Shown piece after piece: positions 16,624-24,900 of a stretch of 39,379 nt of DNA. The stretch is from Mobilisporobacter senegalensis. GTDB lineage: Bacteria > Bacillota > Clostridia > Lachnospirales > Lachnospiraceae. Position 1 is the first letter of the stretch. Each line of letters opens with the position of its first letter. The stretch is from the NCBI RefSeq assembly GCF_003752155.1, contig NZ_RJVG01000004.1, positions 331,772 through 371,150 on the forward strand, read 5' to 3'. A program made the position numbers and the translations under genes. The notes beneath the pieces are model-generated. The model was given only the letters and a program-made list of their open reading frames with translations, was not told where the DNA came from and did not search any database.

Positions 16624-17692
16624 CTCTTATCCTCCAGTCTTCAATAATAAACTCAATATCATTTTCTACTGCATCTTCTGAGAACAATTCATAGTTTTGC
16701 CTAAAAACCTGTATAAATCGTTCTGCTTCTTTTCTATGTGCATTGAGAAGCAGTACAATGAATTCATTCTTTGACCATAGACAGCTAACCCCTTCCTCTA
16801 CCTGTATCCGTTCTAATAATACTGATGTGTTGGTAACTACCTCTGGTCTTAAAGAATTGATTCTTATAATAAGCTTTACAGATTTGTTCATCTGCTCTTC
16901 TGATAGATTTAATAAAATATTCTCTACTATTTGTTTGGTAAAATACCCATGCATGGGATATCTATTCTTTAGCTTGGCTGCTTCATTTATATCTTCATGC
17001 AGCTTATCAATTAACAGGCGACTGTGTATCGTTTCCTGTTCCAATCTATAAATAGTATCTTTGTCTTTTTTTTGCTTGCGAAGTAAGTAAAATATCGAAG
17101 AAATGAAAGCCGTACAAAAAAGTAGTATATAAATAAAAAGATGCAAACGATATATATCCATTTTATACTTTTCTATAACGTAACCTTCTCTAGAACAGAT
17201 TCCCAATCTATAATTTACATTTTTATATGTATAGGTACCTATTGATACTAAATAGCTTCTTTTATCACTTAATCTGGCTTTTAACGTCGTAATCGATGAA
17301 TCATCCAATGGATATGAGCCATTTTCTATCTTTATAAAGTCTTTCAATTTAAGGTTGTTCTTGGCCAGTGCTATCTCTGTTGTATCGTTATCTTTTATAA
17401 ATGTCAGTTCATCCTCAACCGCTACAAAGCAATATTCGCTGGCAGAAGTTGCGAAATCTGATTTAATAATGGAACTTAGATTGCTCTGGTAAGTATCGTG
17501 ATTCCATTCTGTCCTGATTTCTGCCTCTGATAACATCAGCACTAATTTATCTTCCTGGAGACTGCTGTATACTTTCATGCTCTGATTGATGCAATATTCA
17601 ATATTCAGTAAAATTAAAAAAAATATGATAGAGCAAAAAATAACTACACCAGCCATTAACTTTTTATTATTAAACTTGTCCACTATATTCAT
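16613..17692 (-). CDS. Membrane sensor-like protein with degenerate GGDEF domain
   Basis: 359-aa protein. One span near residues 13-31, an extracytoplasmic region (about 32-180) and a second span (about 183-203) give a typical sensor layout. A short coiled-coil stretch (205-240) leads to a domain that resembles GGDEF by layout. The signature position reads WSKNEFIVLL (306-315), so GGDEF is replaced by SKNEF and diguanylate cyclase activity is not expected. It may be a protein-interaction or nucleotide-sensing domain. It lies between the XrtG-associated glycosyltransferase gene and the PTPS-like gene. GGDEF descent is inferred from the NEF motif and domain order, not proven. Confidence 0.65.
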   Translation of the reverse strand: MNIVDKFNNKKLMAGVVIFCSIIFFLILLNIEYCINQSMKVYSSLQEDKLVLMLSEAEIRTEWNHDTYQSNLSSIIKSDFATSASEYCFVAVEDELTFIKDNDTTEIALAKNNLKLKDFIKIENGSYPLDDSSITTLKARLSDKRSYLVSIGTYTYKNVNYRLGICSREGYVIEKYKMDIYRLHLFIYILLFCTAFISSIFYLLRKQKKDKDTIYRLEQETIHSRLLIDKLHEDINEAAKLKNRYPMHGYFTKQIVENILLNLSEEQMNKSVKLIIRINSLRPEVVTNTSVLLERIQVEEGVSCLWSKNEFIVLLLNAHRKEAERFIQVFRQNYELFSEDAVENDIEFIIEDWRIRDEI

Positions 17693-17744
17693 TTTTACAA
17701 TACCTTCCTGCTTCGTGATCTGACATATTTCTATGATAGAAGTA

Positions 17745-19115
17745 TTATTTATGATAATAGATATTCTGTTTCAACTTAGTAATATATTTTTTTACATGGA
17801 ATAAATCTGAAGATAGAATGGATTTGATAATTTCTTTCTCCTCTTTTAAACTTTTGGTCTTCCAGTTGCTTTGCCCTTTGATACTATTTATAATACCTGC
17901 AAAACGGAACCAATACATCATAAAATTAAATAGAGGCAGCATAAATATAATTGGCAGCCTTTTAGCATAATAATTCCTTAATTTCTTTTCCCAGTTGAGA
18001 TACGAGCATATATTTAAATAATATAAAAATGCTGATACTGTATATAAAAAATATATAAATCCAATGGATATCATTATGAACTGAAATGGATAATCAAGAA
18101 AAGTTAAACAGATCAATGCAAAATACCATATCATTCTGGGAAATGCAAAGGTATGATCAAAAATCAAAAGCCTTAACATAAAATTACGGAAAAATCCCAC
18201 CAAAATACCGTCCGTCTCTGGGAACATATGGGCAACTTCTATTTCTCCTCTTTGCCACCGCTGTCTCTGTACATATAAAGTTTGCACATTTTCAATTGGA
18301 TCTACAAAAAATATGGCATTTTCACATAAATCAATCTTTTTATTTAATAATCGCCGGACCTGGAAAGTAACATGGGTATCTTCACATACTGTTTCCGTAT
18401 TATATAACTGGGTCTTTAAAATTGTAGATTTTCGAAATGCTGAAAATGCTCCTGATAAAGTAAATATACTATTTATTTCTGCTTCATAATTACGCCCTGC
18501 TAAAAAAGCCTGGGCATATTCATAAAATTCTATTTCTTTCAAAAGCCTTTGAGAAAATTTTTTGGTCTCATCAATTAAATCCGGATTTGTTAAAATGACC
18601 CCCGTCATACAATTAATATTTTCATGGGATTCAAAGCGGCGTACTAAATTCAAAATTGCATCCGGATGTAAAATACCATCACTGTCAATATGAATAATAT
18701 ATTTTCCGCTGCTATTAAACAAAGCCATATTTAGCGCTTTGGATTTTCCCTGATGGGCATTCATCCATTTCATATTCATATAGCTATGTGAATATTGGTA
18801 ATCCTGGAATATTTTAAAGCTTTCATCCTTACTTCCATTATTAACAAGTAATATATATATCTTATCCGTTGGATAGCTTGAATTAAGTACAGAATCCAGG
18901 CATTGTTCTAAAGAGCCTGCGGAATTATATACAGGTATAATTAATGTTATATGTGGAAAATAACTTAATTCCATATCTGATTTAAATTCAATCTTCTTTT
19001 TTATTAATATAAAGAAACCTAATATGGCCGGGATAATTTCCATAATCAGAGGAATCACTACCCATGAAGCCCAAAAACAAATTTTATTTGAGAGTATTTT
19101 CAGAATGTTGTTCAT
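17745..19115 (-). CDS. XrtG-associated processive-type glycosyltransferase
   Basis: 456-aa membrane GT2 enzyme with the layout of polysaccharide synthases. One N-terminal span precedes the catalytic domain, with ITLIIPVYNS (about 56-65), the DSD triad (144-146), ED at 245-246 and QRQRW (283-287), the Q(Q/R)xRW motif of processive synthases. Several C-terminal spans follow (about 310-420). It belongs to the glycosyltransferase group found beside the exosortase XrtG in Firmicutes. Its first 32 nt overlap the xrtG end, so expression is coupled. It may build a surface glycan or modify the XrtG substrate. No PilZ domain is visible. Confidence 0.9.
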   Translation of the reverse strand: MNNILKILSNKICFWASWVVIPLIMEIIPAILGFFILIKKKIEFKSDMELSYFPHITLIIPVYNSAGSLEQCLDSVLNSSYPTDKIYILLVNNGSKDESFKIFQDYQYSHSYMNMKWMNAHQGKSKALNMALFNSSGKYIIHIDSDGILHPDAILNLVRRFESHENINCMTGVILTNPDLIDETKKFSQRLLKEIEFYEYAQAFLAGRNYEAEINSIFTLSGAFSAFRKSTILKTQLYNTETVCEDTHVTFQVRRLLNKKIDLCENAIFFVDPIENVQTLYVQRQRWQRGEIEVAHMFPETDGILVGFFRNFMLRLLIFDHTFAFPRMIWYFALICLTFLDYPFQFIMISIGFIYFLYTVSAFLYYLNICSYLNWEKKLRNYYAKRLPIIFMLPLFNFMMYWFRFAGIINSIKGQSNWKTKSLKEEKEIIKSILSSDLFHVKKYITKLKQNIYYHK

Positions 19116-19692
19116 ATTGAAAACCTCCTACTTTTTGTTTCATTACCTGAGATTTGGTAAATACATAATAATACATAGCAACAGATGCTCCATAAAAGAA
19201 TATTCTTCCTACGATAGTGTGGGCAAAGTAGTAGGCATTGTTTCCAAAATAGTAGATAATCAGGCAGATTATAAAAATACGCATTACATTTGCGCAAAAT
19301 ATGGTTACACATCCAATAATGCTGATTATGATTCTTTGACTAATATCATATACCTGGAAGAATGCCAGCATTGAAACAAATGCCATCATCTCAATTACTC
19401 CGGAACACTCATAATCAATATATAAAGATATGGACGAACTATTGTTAACAATAAAAAGTACTCCATATTCATGATACGATTCATAAAGCCCGGTAAACTT
19501 TCCTACAATTCCCGCCGCTGAAGATACCAGCACTGTTAAAACTTCTGTAGCTACAGGCTGAACAAGAATCATAAGGGTGATAAATAGACCTACACTTCCC
19601 CAAATAAACTTAAAATAATAAAGCTTTCCTCTGTGAAATACGGTTAAGATATAGCACCAGAGCAGAATGCAGAATATAATAAATACGTTCAT
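19084..19692 (-). CDS. xrtG: Exosortase XrtG
   Basis: Multispan membrane transpeptidase-like enzyme of 202 aa that, by family, cuts a C-terminal sorting signal and transfers the protein to a surface acceptor. The exosortase triad is visible, numbered from this start: C96 in DYECSGVIEM, R138 in ANVMRIF and H158 in YFAHTIVGR. About seven hydrophobic spans fill the chain. The ATG at 19692 is preferred because GAGGGTGG lies 8 nt upstream; the GTG at 19704 lies inside that site. The likely substrate is encoded directly upstream (19695-20891). The length and the ECSG context fit the Gram-positive XrtG type rather than archaeosortases. Confidence 0.92.
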   Translation of the reverse strand: MNVFIIFCILLWCYILTVFHRGKLYYFKFIWGSVGLFITLMILVQPVATEVLTVLVSSAAGIVGKFTGLYESYHEYGVLFIVNNSSSISLYIDYECSGVIEMMAFVSMLAFFQVYDISQRIIISIIGCVTIFCANVMRIFIICLIIYYFGNNAYYFAHTIVGRIFFYGASVAMYYYVFTKSQVMKQKVGGFQYEQHSENTLK

Positions 19693-19694
19693 TT

Positions 19695-20891
19695 CTAATT
19701 CCACCCTCTACTTTCCCTACATCTTTGACTCTTTCTCTTCCTTTGATACCAGAATAAAGAAAAAGCAGTTCCTATGGATATTAGTATCCACGCAAATGTT
19801 CCCGTAGAAACCTCTTGTGCTTCAAGCTTCCCACTTCCCAGGCTGGGCAGTGTCACAGAAATGGTTGCGCCACTGTTAATTGTACCCTGCGTTAATCCCA
19901 ATGCAGTTTCTAATGTAGCTATGTCAACTCTTAATTCCAAACGATTATTATGGCCAATACTTATAGCTGTGGCTCCTAACCTGTTATTATAACTATAGGT
20001 AAAAGAAGATAGCTCAGGATAAATTCCTTCACTTAAGTGATAAACATCTCTGCTCCAGTCTATCGTCCCATCTGCCTTAGCATATCTTATAAATATCTGA
20101 CACGTATTTCCATTCACTGACAGATTGATTCCATCCAGAGGCATCCAGTTATTATTGGCATTCATCTCATAATATAAATAAATATAATGATCATCTTTTA
20201 CCAGGGAAGCCTGGTTCATATTACTTGGGCCATAACCAATTTCAGTAATAGGCATGTTCTCCCAATCATCAAAATATCCATCAATAATTATTCCGGACAG
20301 GCCTGGCTCTTCCCCGGGGTCAGGGATTGGTGGAATCTCATCCCCTATATATGCTCCTGAAAGGCTGACTGCTCCTCCCTGGCTCCAGGAGGCATTTAAT
20401 GACTCTACCACAATTGTTTTTACATTATTAGATGTTTGGTTGGAATTAGATATAAAAATATCATATATGGGCATTTTTATCTCCCATTCATTGTAGCCCT
20501 GCTTTCTTAATACCTTAGCCTCTGTATTGCTGATGTTGGCATACCAGCTATTTTTAATGGAGAGATCAAAAATACCGTCATTGCCGCTATAGTCGTTTCG
20601 CACTATAACAATATCCTTACTTGTGCCATTACAGACCATCTTAATTGTTGGGTAATTGGTAGCCCATTGACCTGATTTTTCTTCTTTTACATGAATGTAG
20701 ATAAATTGTTCATCATAAACCATTGCTGCCTGGGAAAATACATTGCTTGAATTAGAAATATCCACATGTTCTATGCCTTCCCAGTCACCAAATGAACCAT
20801 CAATGATAAGAACTTGTTCCCCATGGACCTCTTCTGTTTTCAGTGTAAAAAAAAGAAAAATAATACAAATAGAAATAAACCATTTTTTCAT
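19695..20891 (-). CDS. Secreted protein with Firmicu-CTERM-type sorting signal
   Basis: 398-aa surface protein, probable substrate of XrtG. A signal peptide (MKKWFISICIIFLFFTLK) is followed by two similar modules, each opening with an IDGxFxDWE motif: IIDGSFGDWEG near residue 30 and IIDGYFDDWEN near 205. A Pro-rich linker (IPPIPDPGEEPG) separates them. The DGxxDW opening recalls carbohydrate-binding domains of the CBM9/DOMON kind, but this is only a motif resemblance. The end has the tripartite form of a sorting signal: a small-residue region (LGSGKLEAQEVSTG), a hydrophobic span ending FSLFWYQ, and a basic tail RKRKSQRCRESR. The start at 20891 fits AAGG 9 nt upstream. Confidence 0.85.
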   Translation of the reverse strand: MKKWFISICIIFLFFTLKTEEVHGEQVLIIDGSFGDWEGIEHVDISNSSNVFSQAAMVYDEQFIYIHVKEEKSGQWATNYPTIKMVCNGTSKDIVIVRNDYSGNDGIFDLSIKNSWYANISNTEAKVLRKQGYNEWEIKMPIYDIFISNSNQTSNNVKTIVVESLNASWSQGGAVSLSGAYIGDEIPPIPDPGEEPGLSGIIIDGYFDDWENMPITEIGYGPSNMNQASLVKDDHYIYLYYEMNANNNWMPLDGINLSVNGNTCQIFIRYAKADGTIDWSRDVYHLSEGIYPELSSFTYSYNNRLGATAISIGHNNRLELRVDIATLETALGLTQGTINSGATISVTLPSLGSGKLEAQEVSTGTFAWILISIGTAFSLFWYQRKRKSQRCRESRGWN

Positions 20892-20915
20892 AGTGATCAT
20901 CCTTAGTAATATTGT

Positions 20916-23900
20916 CTACTTAATAGATACTGATTTCCTTTTATTCATTCGTTTATATATGTAAATTATAAAAATAATTGTGAAAACGATACCAATGGAG
21001 CTTACCACAAAGCCTTCCAGCCAATAGGGATACTTTAAATTAATTGTTGTTCTTCCGTTATTTACTACAAGCAAGTTATTTTCTTCCATTACTGTATCCT
21101 CAGTATGAAAAATATCAATAAATGATAAAGATGTATTTACATTATCATATTGACTGTCTATAACAATCTGGTCCCCTTTGAATTCTATATCCAGTGGAAC
21201 AATCGCTCTTTGGGGAAGGTCTTCCTTACTTTCCTCAAGTATCTCCTCTAATAGCTTCATAATTTCCATGTCTCTGCTTATCTGTGCATGATATTGGAGG
21301 TTTAACCCTAAGAAATGAATATTGGGATTATCCATGGTTCCAGAAAAGGTTAGATCCATGTCATTTAATGTACAATATCCGTCAATATTTTTAATACCAT
21401 CCAGATATACTGTATTCCATGTGATGAGACTATTTTCCTTTTCTTCAGGCTCATTAGAGAATTCTTTCGGTTTATATTTCTGATTTTTATAATGTATGTT
21501 GGGGTAGATTTCCTGAAATGAAATCGCCTGGGCGCAAACACCAAATAGCTCATGCCGATTGGTTTTCATATTGACTGGTATTTTATTCATGTCAATATAA
21601 ATCTTAATTCCGCTCTTTGCCAACTCAGACAGCATTTGTTCGGTTTCAGCTTTATCCCCGTATGTAAATCCTGATAAATAAATTTTATTATATTTCCTCA
21701 ATTCTTCTATAGTATAATCATTAATGTTGGATGAATTCCCCTCTTTAAAGACAGGAAACAGTAACGATATGGATCTTGCAGAATCTCCGATTGCAATACA
21801 ATCATATTCCACTATGGTTCCAAAACTTTTAAAATCATTATCTAAATGAAATAGGAAAGAATTATTATTCTGTCCCACAAAACGATAACCGGATTTTTCT
21901 CCTGCCCGGATCATCTCCTCTATACGCGCTCCTGTTCCATTCTCATTCAGAAATTCAATTGGAATTAAAACCGTATCATTACCAAGTTCCAAACAGCGGT
22001 CGAATAGATAATAATAATTTCCTCCGGAAAAAGCACTGTTGATCTGTACTATGTTCGTTGCTGTTTTTGCGCCTTCCCATCCGGCACCAAAGGTATATTG
22101 AACTTTGGGATTCATTCTGGCGATATAATAGGGTGCAAAAGATCCATATCTGCTTAAATCAAATACAGCCATTCTCTGGTTTGTTATTTCCTTGGCCTCA
22201 TTAATTGACAGGGTATCTGCCTTTTCATATTGGGACGCTTCCACATCACGAATCCTGTATTCCTCTTTTACAAATATATATTGATATGCAGGTATTGTAT
22301 CCAGGATAAGCAGTATACACATGATCCCTATTACACTCTTTTTCAAATTCTTCCACATAAGAAAAGACATGAATGCAAAAGCCAGGGAAAATGGAATAAA
22401 GCGTATCATCCAGAGGAACTGGCTAAATGGCAGATTGCTAAAAATAAAATATGCTGATTTTGAAGTACCAAAAAATATTAAGAGAGCACTTAAAAATCCC
22501 GGTTTCACTTTTTTATTTCCTAATAGAATCCCTGCAATAATAATGATAAAGATTGATATCCCATAATAAAAACACTCTAAATCACCCTGCATTCTATAGG
22601 CAGGATTCAGTGAGTCAAAAACACTATTAAAGAAATACTTCATTACCTGATTTGTGCTTTCTCCTTTAGAGACTGCCCCTCCATGTAAAGAAGGGACGAT
22701 CCAGATTCCACCATTAATAAAAGATAGGAACAAACCAATTAAGATATATTTATGAAGCTTAAAGTTCTTCCTGTAAGCTGAATCAATAAGAATAAATATA
22801 AGCAATGAAAATAGCAGCATAGCTGCAATTCCCACATGGCATAATCCAATAAAAGAAAAAAGAAAAATGATACTGATTATAAAATGCCATCGCTCTTCAT
22901 TTATAAATTCCCAGATACAATAAAGCAGGAAGGGTACTAATGCGCTAATCAACGCCCTTGGCAGGTTTCCATCAGTGATAACGACCCGGATATTTTCAGG
23001 ATATAGAAACCAAAGGAGGCTTAAGATGGCTGCAATTCCAATGCGATTATTTTTCCATCCAAATAAGAGCCATCCACATCCACCTAAGACAACAAGCAGG
23101 CCGATAAATAAAATATAAGCATCCAATACATTTCCATTAGTGAAAAACTCCATAAAAGCCAGTACATATAATGGAACCGGGCCCCAATATCTCATAATCT
23201 CAACCCCATTGTACCATCTGCTGTCATATAAAGGGTATGCAACACCAGATTTGAAACTGTTATAAATAAAATCAGCCCGGTAAATATGGCATAGTGTGTC
23301 AGATCCTCTAGGATAACTTCCACTGATCTTTATAATATACATAATTACTCCAGCACCGAAAAGCAATAAAGTAAAAGCTGCTAACAGTTTCATTACCTTA
23401 TATTTATTATTTACTGCTTCCATATTTTTGCCGGTCTTGTCCTTCTCTTTTGGAACGAATGATTCCAAAGGCTCTATGCTTATTTCTCCATAACCTGATT
23501 CTGCCATGGCAGCGGCAACTTCTTCCTGTACATCTGTCTCTGGAAATTCTTTTTCTATTTTCTGGTCCAAATTAAAACTTACTGGTTCCAGCCTTAATTC
23601 ATTTACACTATTATCGAGAATCTTTTCGGATACAGAATAGATGCGTGTGGGATTTTCAAATATCTCTAATCTTAATAATTCTAATTCTAAATTTTTTAAG
23701 TCACGTTGAATTTTTGTAAAAAAAATCTCTCCAATGGATTCTATTGTTGTATCATTATATTGAAATGGTCCCACATCACCTAAATGTCTATTCTGATATT
23801 GATCCATCCATTGTGTAATATGGGATTCAATATTTTCATATAATATCAATTCGTCATACATTGTTTCTAAATTGCTTATATACAGGATAATCGTAAAGTT

Positions 23901-23987
23901 ATGAAAGTGTTGGTCTTTTAATGAATTGTGAAGACCCGAATGACTTGCATGAAGCTCAAACCTAAACTTATAGCCACGAAATCCCAT
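20916..23987 (-). CDS. PTPS-like domain fused to large membrane protein
   Basis: First gene of the XrtG operon, 1023 aa. Residues 1-145 are a PTPS-like domain with H16 (HASHSGL), H27 and H29 (DQHFHNF) and the glutamate motif FENPTRIY, but no catalytic cysteine, like the small protein at 16183. After an acidic linker and a first span (about 195-215) comes the PTPS-related membrane domain: GSDTLCHIYRADFIYNS, PLYDSRWYNGVEIMRYWGP and about ten spans to about residue 565, resembling GT-C/YfhO-type glycosyltransferase membrane proteins. A large extracytoplasmic region and one C-terminal span (about 990-1012) follow. Possibly it transfers or flips a glycan; this is inference. Confidence 0.85.
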   Translation of the reverse strand: MGFRGYKFRFELHASHSGLHNSLKDQHFHNFTIILYISNLETMYDELILYENIESHITQWMDQYQNRHLGDVGPFQYNDTTIESIGEIFFTKIQRDLKNLELELLRLEIFENPTRIYSVSEKILDNSVNELRLEPVSFNLDQKIEKEFPETDVQEEVAAAMAESGYGEISIEPLESFVPKEKDKTGKNMEAVNNKYKVMKLLAAFTLLLFGAGVIMYIIKISGSYPRGSDTLCHIYRADFIYNSFKSGVAYPLYDSRWYNGVEIMRYWGPVPLYVLAFMEFFTNGNVLDAYILFIGLLVVLGGCGWLLFGWKNNRIGIAAILSLLWFLYPENIRVVITDGNLPRALISALVPFLLYCIWEFINEERWHFIISIIFLFSFIGLCHVGIAAMLLFSLLIFILIDSAYRKNFKLHKYILIGLFLSFINGGIWIVPSLHGGAVSKGESTNQVMKYFFNSVFDSLNPAYRMQGDLECFYYGISIFIIIIAGILLGNKKVKPGFLSALLIFFGTSKSAYFIFSNLPFSQFLWMIRFIPFSLAFAFMSFLMWKNLKKSVIGIMCILLILDTIPAYQYIFVKEEYRIRDVEASQYEKADTLSINEAKEITNQRMAVFDLSRYGSFAPYYIARMNPKVQYTFGAGWEGAKTATNIVQINSAFSGGNYYYLFDRCLELGNDTVLIPIEFLNENGTGARIEEMIRAGEKSGYRFVGQNNNSFLFHLDNDFKSFGTIVEYDCIAIGDSARSISLLFPVFKEGNSSNINDYTIEELRKYNKIYLSGFTYGDKAETEQMLSELAKSGIKIYIDMNKIPVNMKTNRHELFGVCAQAISFQEIYPNIHYKNQKYKPKEFSNEPEEKENSLITWNTVYLDGIKNIDGYCTLNDMDLTFSGTMDNPNIHFLGLNLQYHAQISRDMEIMKLLEEILEESKEDLPQRAIVPLDIEFKGDQIVIDSQYDNVNTSLSFIDIFHTEDTVMEENNLLVVNNGRTTINLKYPYWLEGFVVSSIGIVFTIIFIIYIYKRMNKRKSVSIK

Positions 23988-24068
23988 AACCTTAACCTAA
24001 CCTTTCTAGATACAATTTATAACAATTTTTTTATATATTTTTTATAATTCGACTTTTTTTGTTTCCTT

Positions 24069-24098
24069 ATTATAACATAAGTTCCAAAAAATATACAA
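24069..24098 (-). promoter_or_regulatory. Probable promoter of the XrtG operon
   Basis: On the minus strand: TTGTAT (24093-24098), an 18-nt spacer, then TATAAT (24069-24074), about 80 nt upstream of the 1023-aa gene. It lies in the short interval after sfsA, where no terminator hairpin is obvious, so read-through from sfsA is also possible. Confidence 0.45.
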
Positions 24099-24122
24099 TT
24101 GTTAATTTAGTCCTATATTTAA

Positions 24123-24803
24123 TTATAATTTGACTTCTACTTCATCTGATAATTTCATAGACTCTTTTGTCACCTGACAGTCAAAAGCTAGTATCTGTAC
24201 TCCTGATTTACGTGCTTCTATGAGAGCATCTCCAAATTCTTTATGAGTGCTGTAATTGGGCATAAAATATTTCACATCCTTCATCTGAATCACAAAGATC
24301 ACATAAGCCTCATACCCATCCTTCTTTGCTTCGCATAGTTCATATATATGTTTTACTCCTCTGATCGTAGGTGCATCAGGAAATCTTACGATACCATCTT
24401 CTTCTAAAGTTACACCTTTTACTTCTATAAATGTTTTCTTATTTCCATGTTCCACATAAAAATCAAACCTGGAATTATTATATTTTGTCTCCGGTCTTAT
24501 TAATGTTATATCAGAGAATAGATTACCCTCTTTTAACCATTCATGAACTGCTTTATTGGGAGCATTGGAATCCATATTGATAAGACGCCCCGATTTGTTC
24601 ACGCTAATAAGAGAATATTTTGTTTTCCGATTGCTATTATTGTTTTTTTCTAAATATACTTTACTTCCAGGTATTAATAATTCCTTACATCTTCCTGTAT
24701 TTTTAACATGGCACACTTCCATATTCTCATTGATCAGGGCATGGGCAATAAAGCGATTGGGACGCTCTATAAATGTACCTTCTACCATGTTCTCATATTT
24801 CAT
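24123..24803 (-). CDS. sfsA: SfsA family DNA/RNA nuclease-like protein
   Basis: 226-aa protein of the SfsA (sugar fermentation stimulation) family: an N-terminal OB-fold-like part (FIERPNRFIAHALIN, VKNTGRCKELLIPGS) and a C-terminal restriction-endonuclease-like core with SRFDFYVE, FIEVKGVTLEEDG and FPDAPTIRGVKHI. These are the diagnostic family motifs. The biological role remains unclear; nucleic acid binding or nuclease activity has been suggested. The start follows CAGGAGG at good spacing. It lies between a nucleobase permease and the XrtG operon on the same strand, with a terminator between it and the permease. Confidence 0.95.
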   Translation of the reverse strand: MKYENMVEGTFIERPNRFIAHALINENMEVCHVKNTGRCKELLIPGSKVYLEKNNNSNRKTKYSLISVNKSGRLINMDSNAPNKAVHEWLKEGNLFSDITLIRPETKYNNSRFDFYVEHGNKKTFIEVKGVTLEEDGIVRFPDAPTIRGVKHIYELCEAKKDGYEAYVIFVIQMKDVKYFMPNYSTHKEFGDALIEARKSGVQILAFDCQVTKESMKLSDEVEVKL

Positions 24804-24829
24804 AATATAACCTCCTGAAAATTGCTTAA

Positions 24830-24859
24830 AAAGGCTGTCCTAAATTTAGGACAACCTTT
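24830..24859 (-). terminator. Terminator after the NCS2 permease gene
   Basis: AAAGGCTGTCCTAAA (24830-24844) faces its near-perfect complement (24845-24859), 42 nt after the permease stop. On the minus strand the stem is followed by T5. Confidence 0.8.
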
Positions 24860-24900
24860 GTTATGTTAATAGTCTTTATTGAACCGGTATTTAATTTTAT

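Noticed and set aside
20916-23987. Reading the 1023-aa protein as a true 6-pyruvoyl-tetrahydropterin synthase
   Set aside because: The catalytic cysteine is missing and more than 850 residues of membrane protein follow; only the zinc-site pattern is shared.
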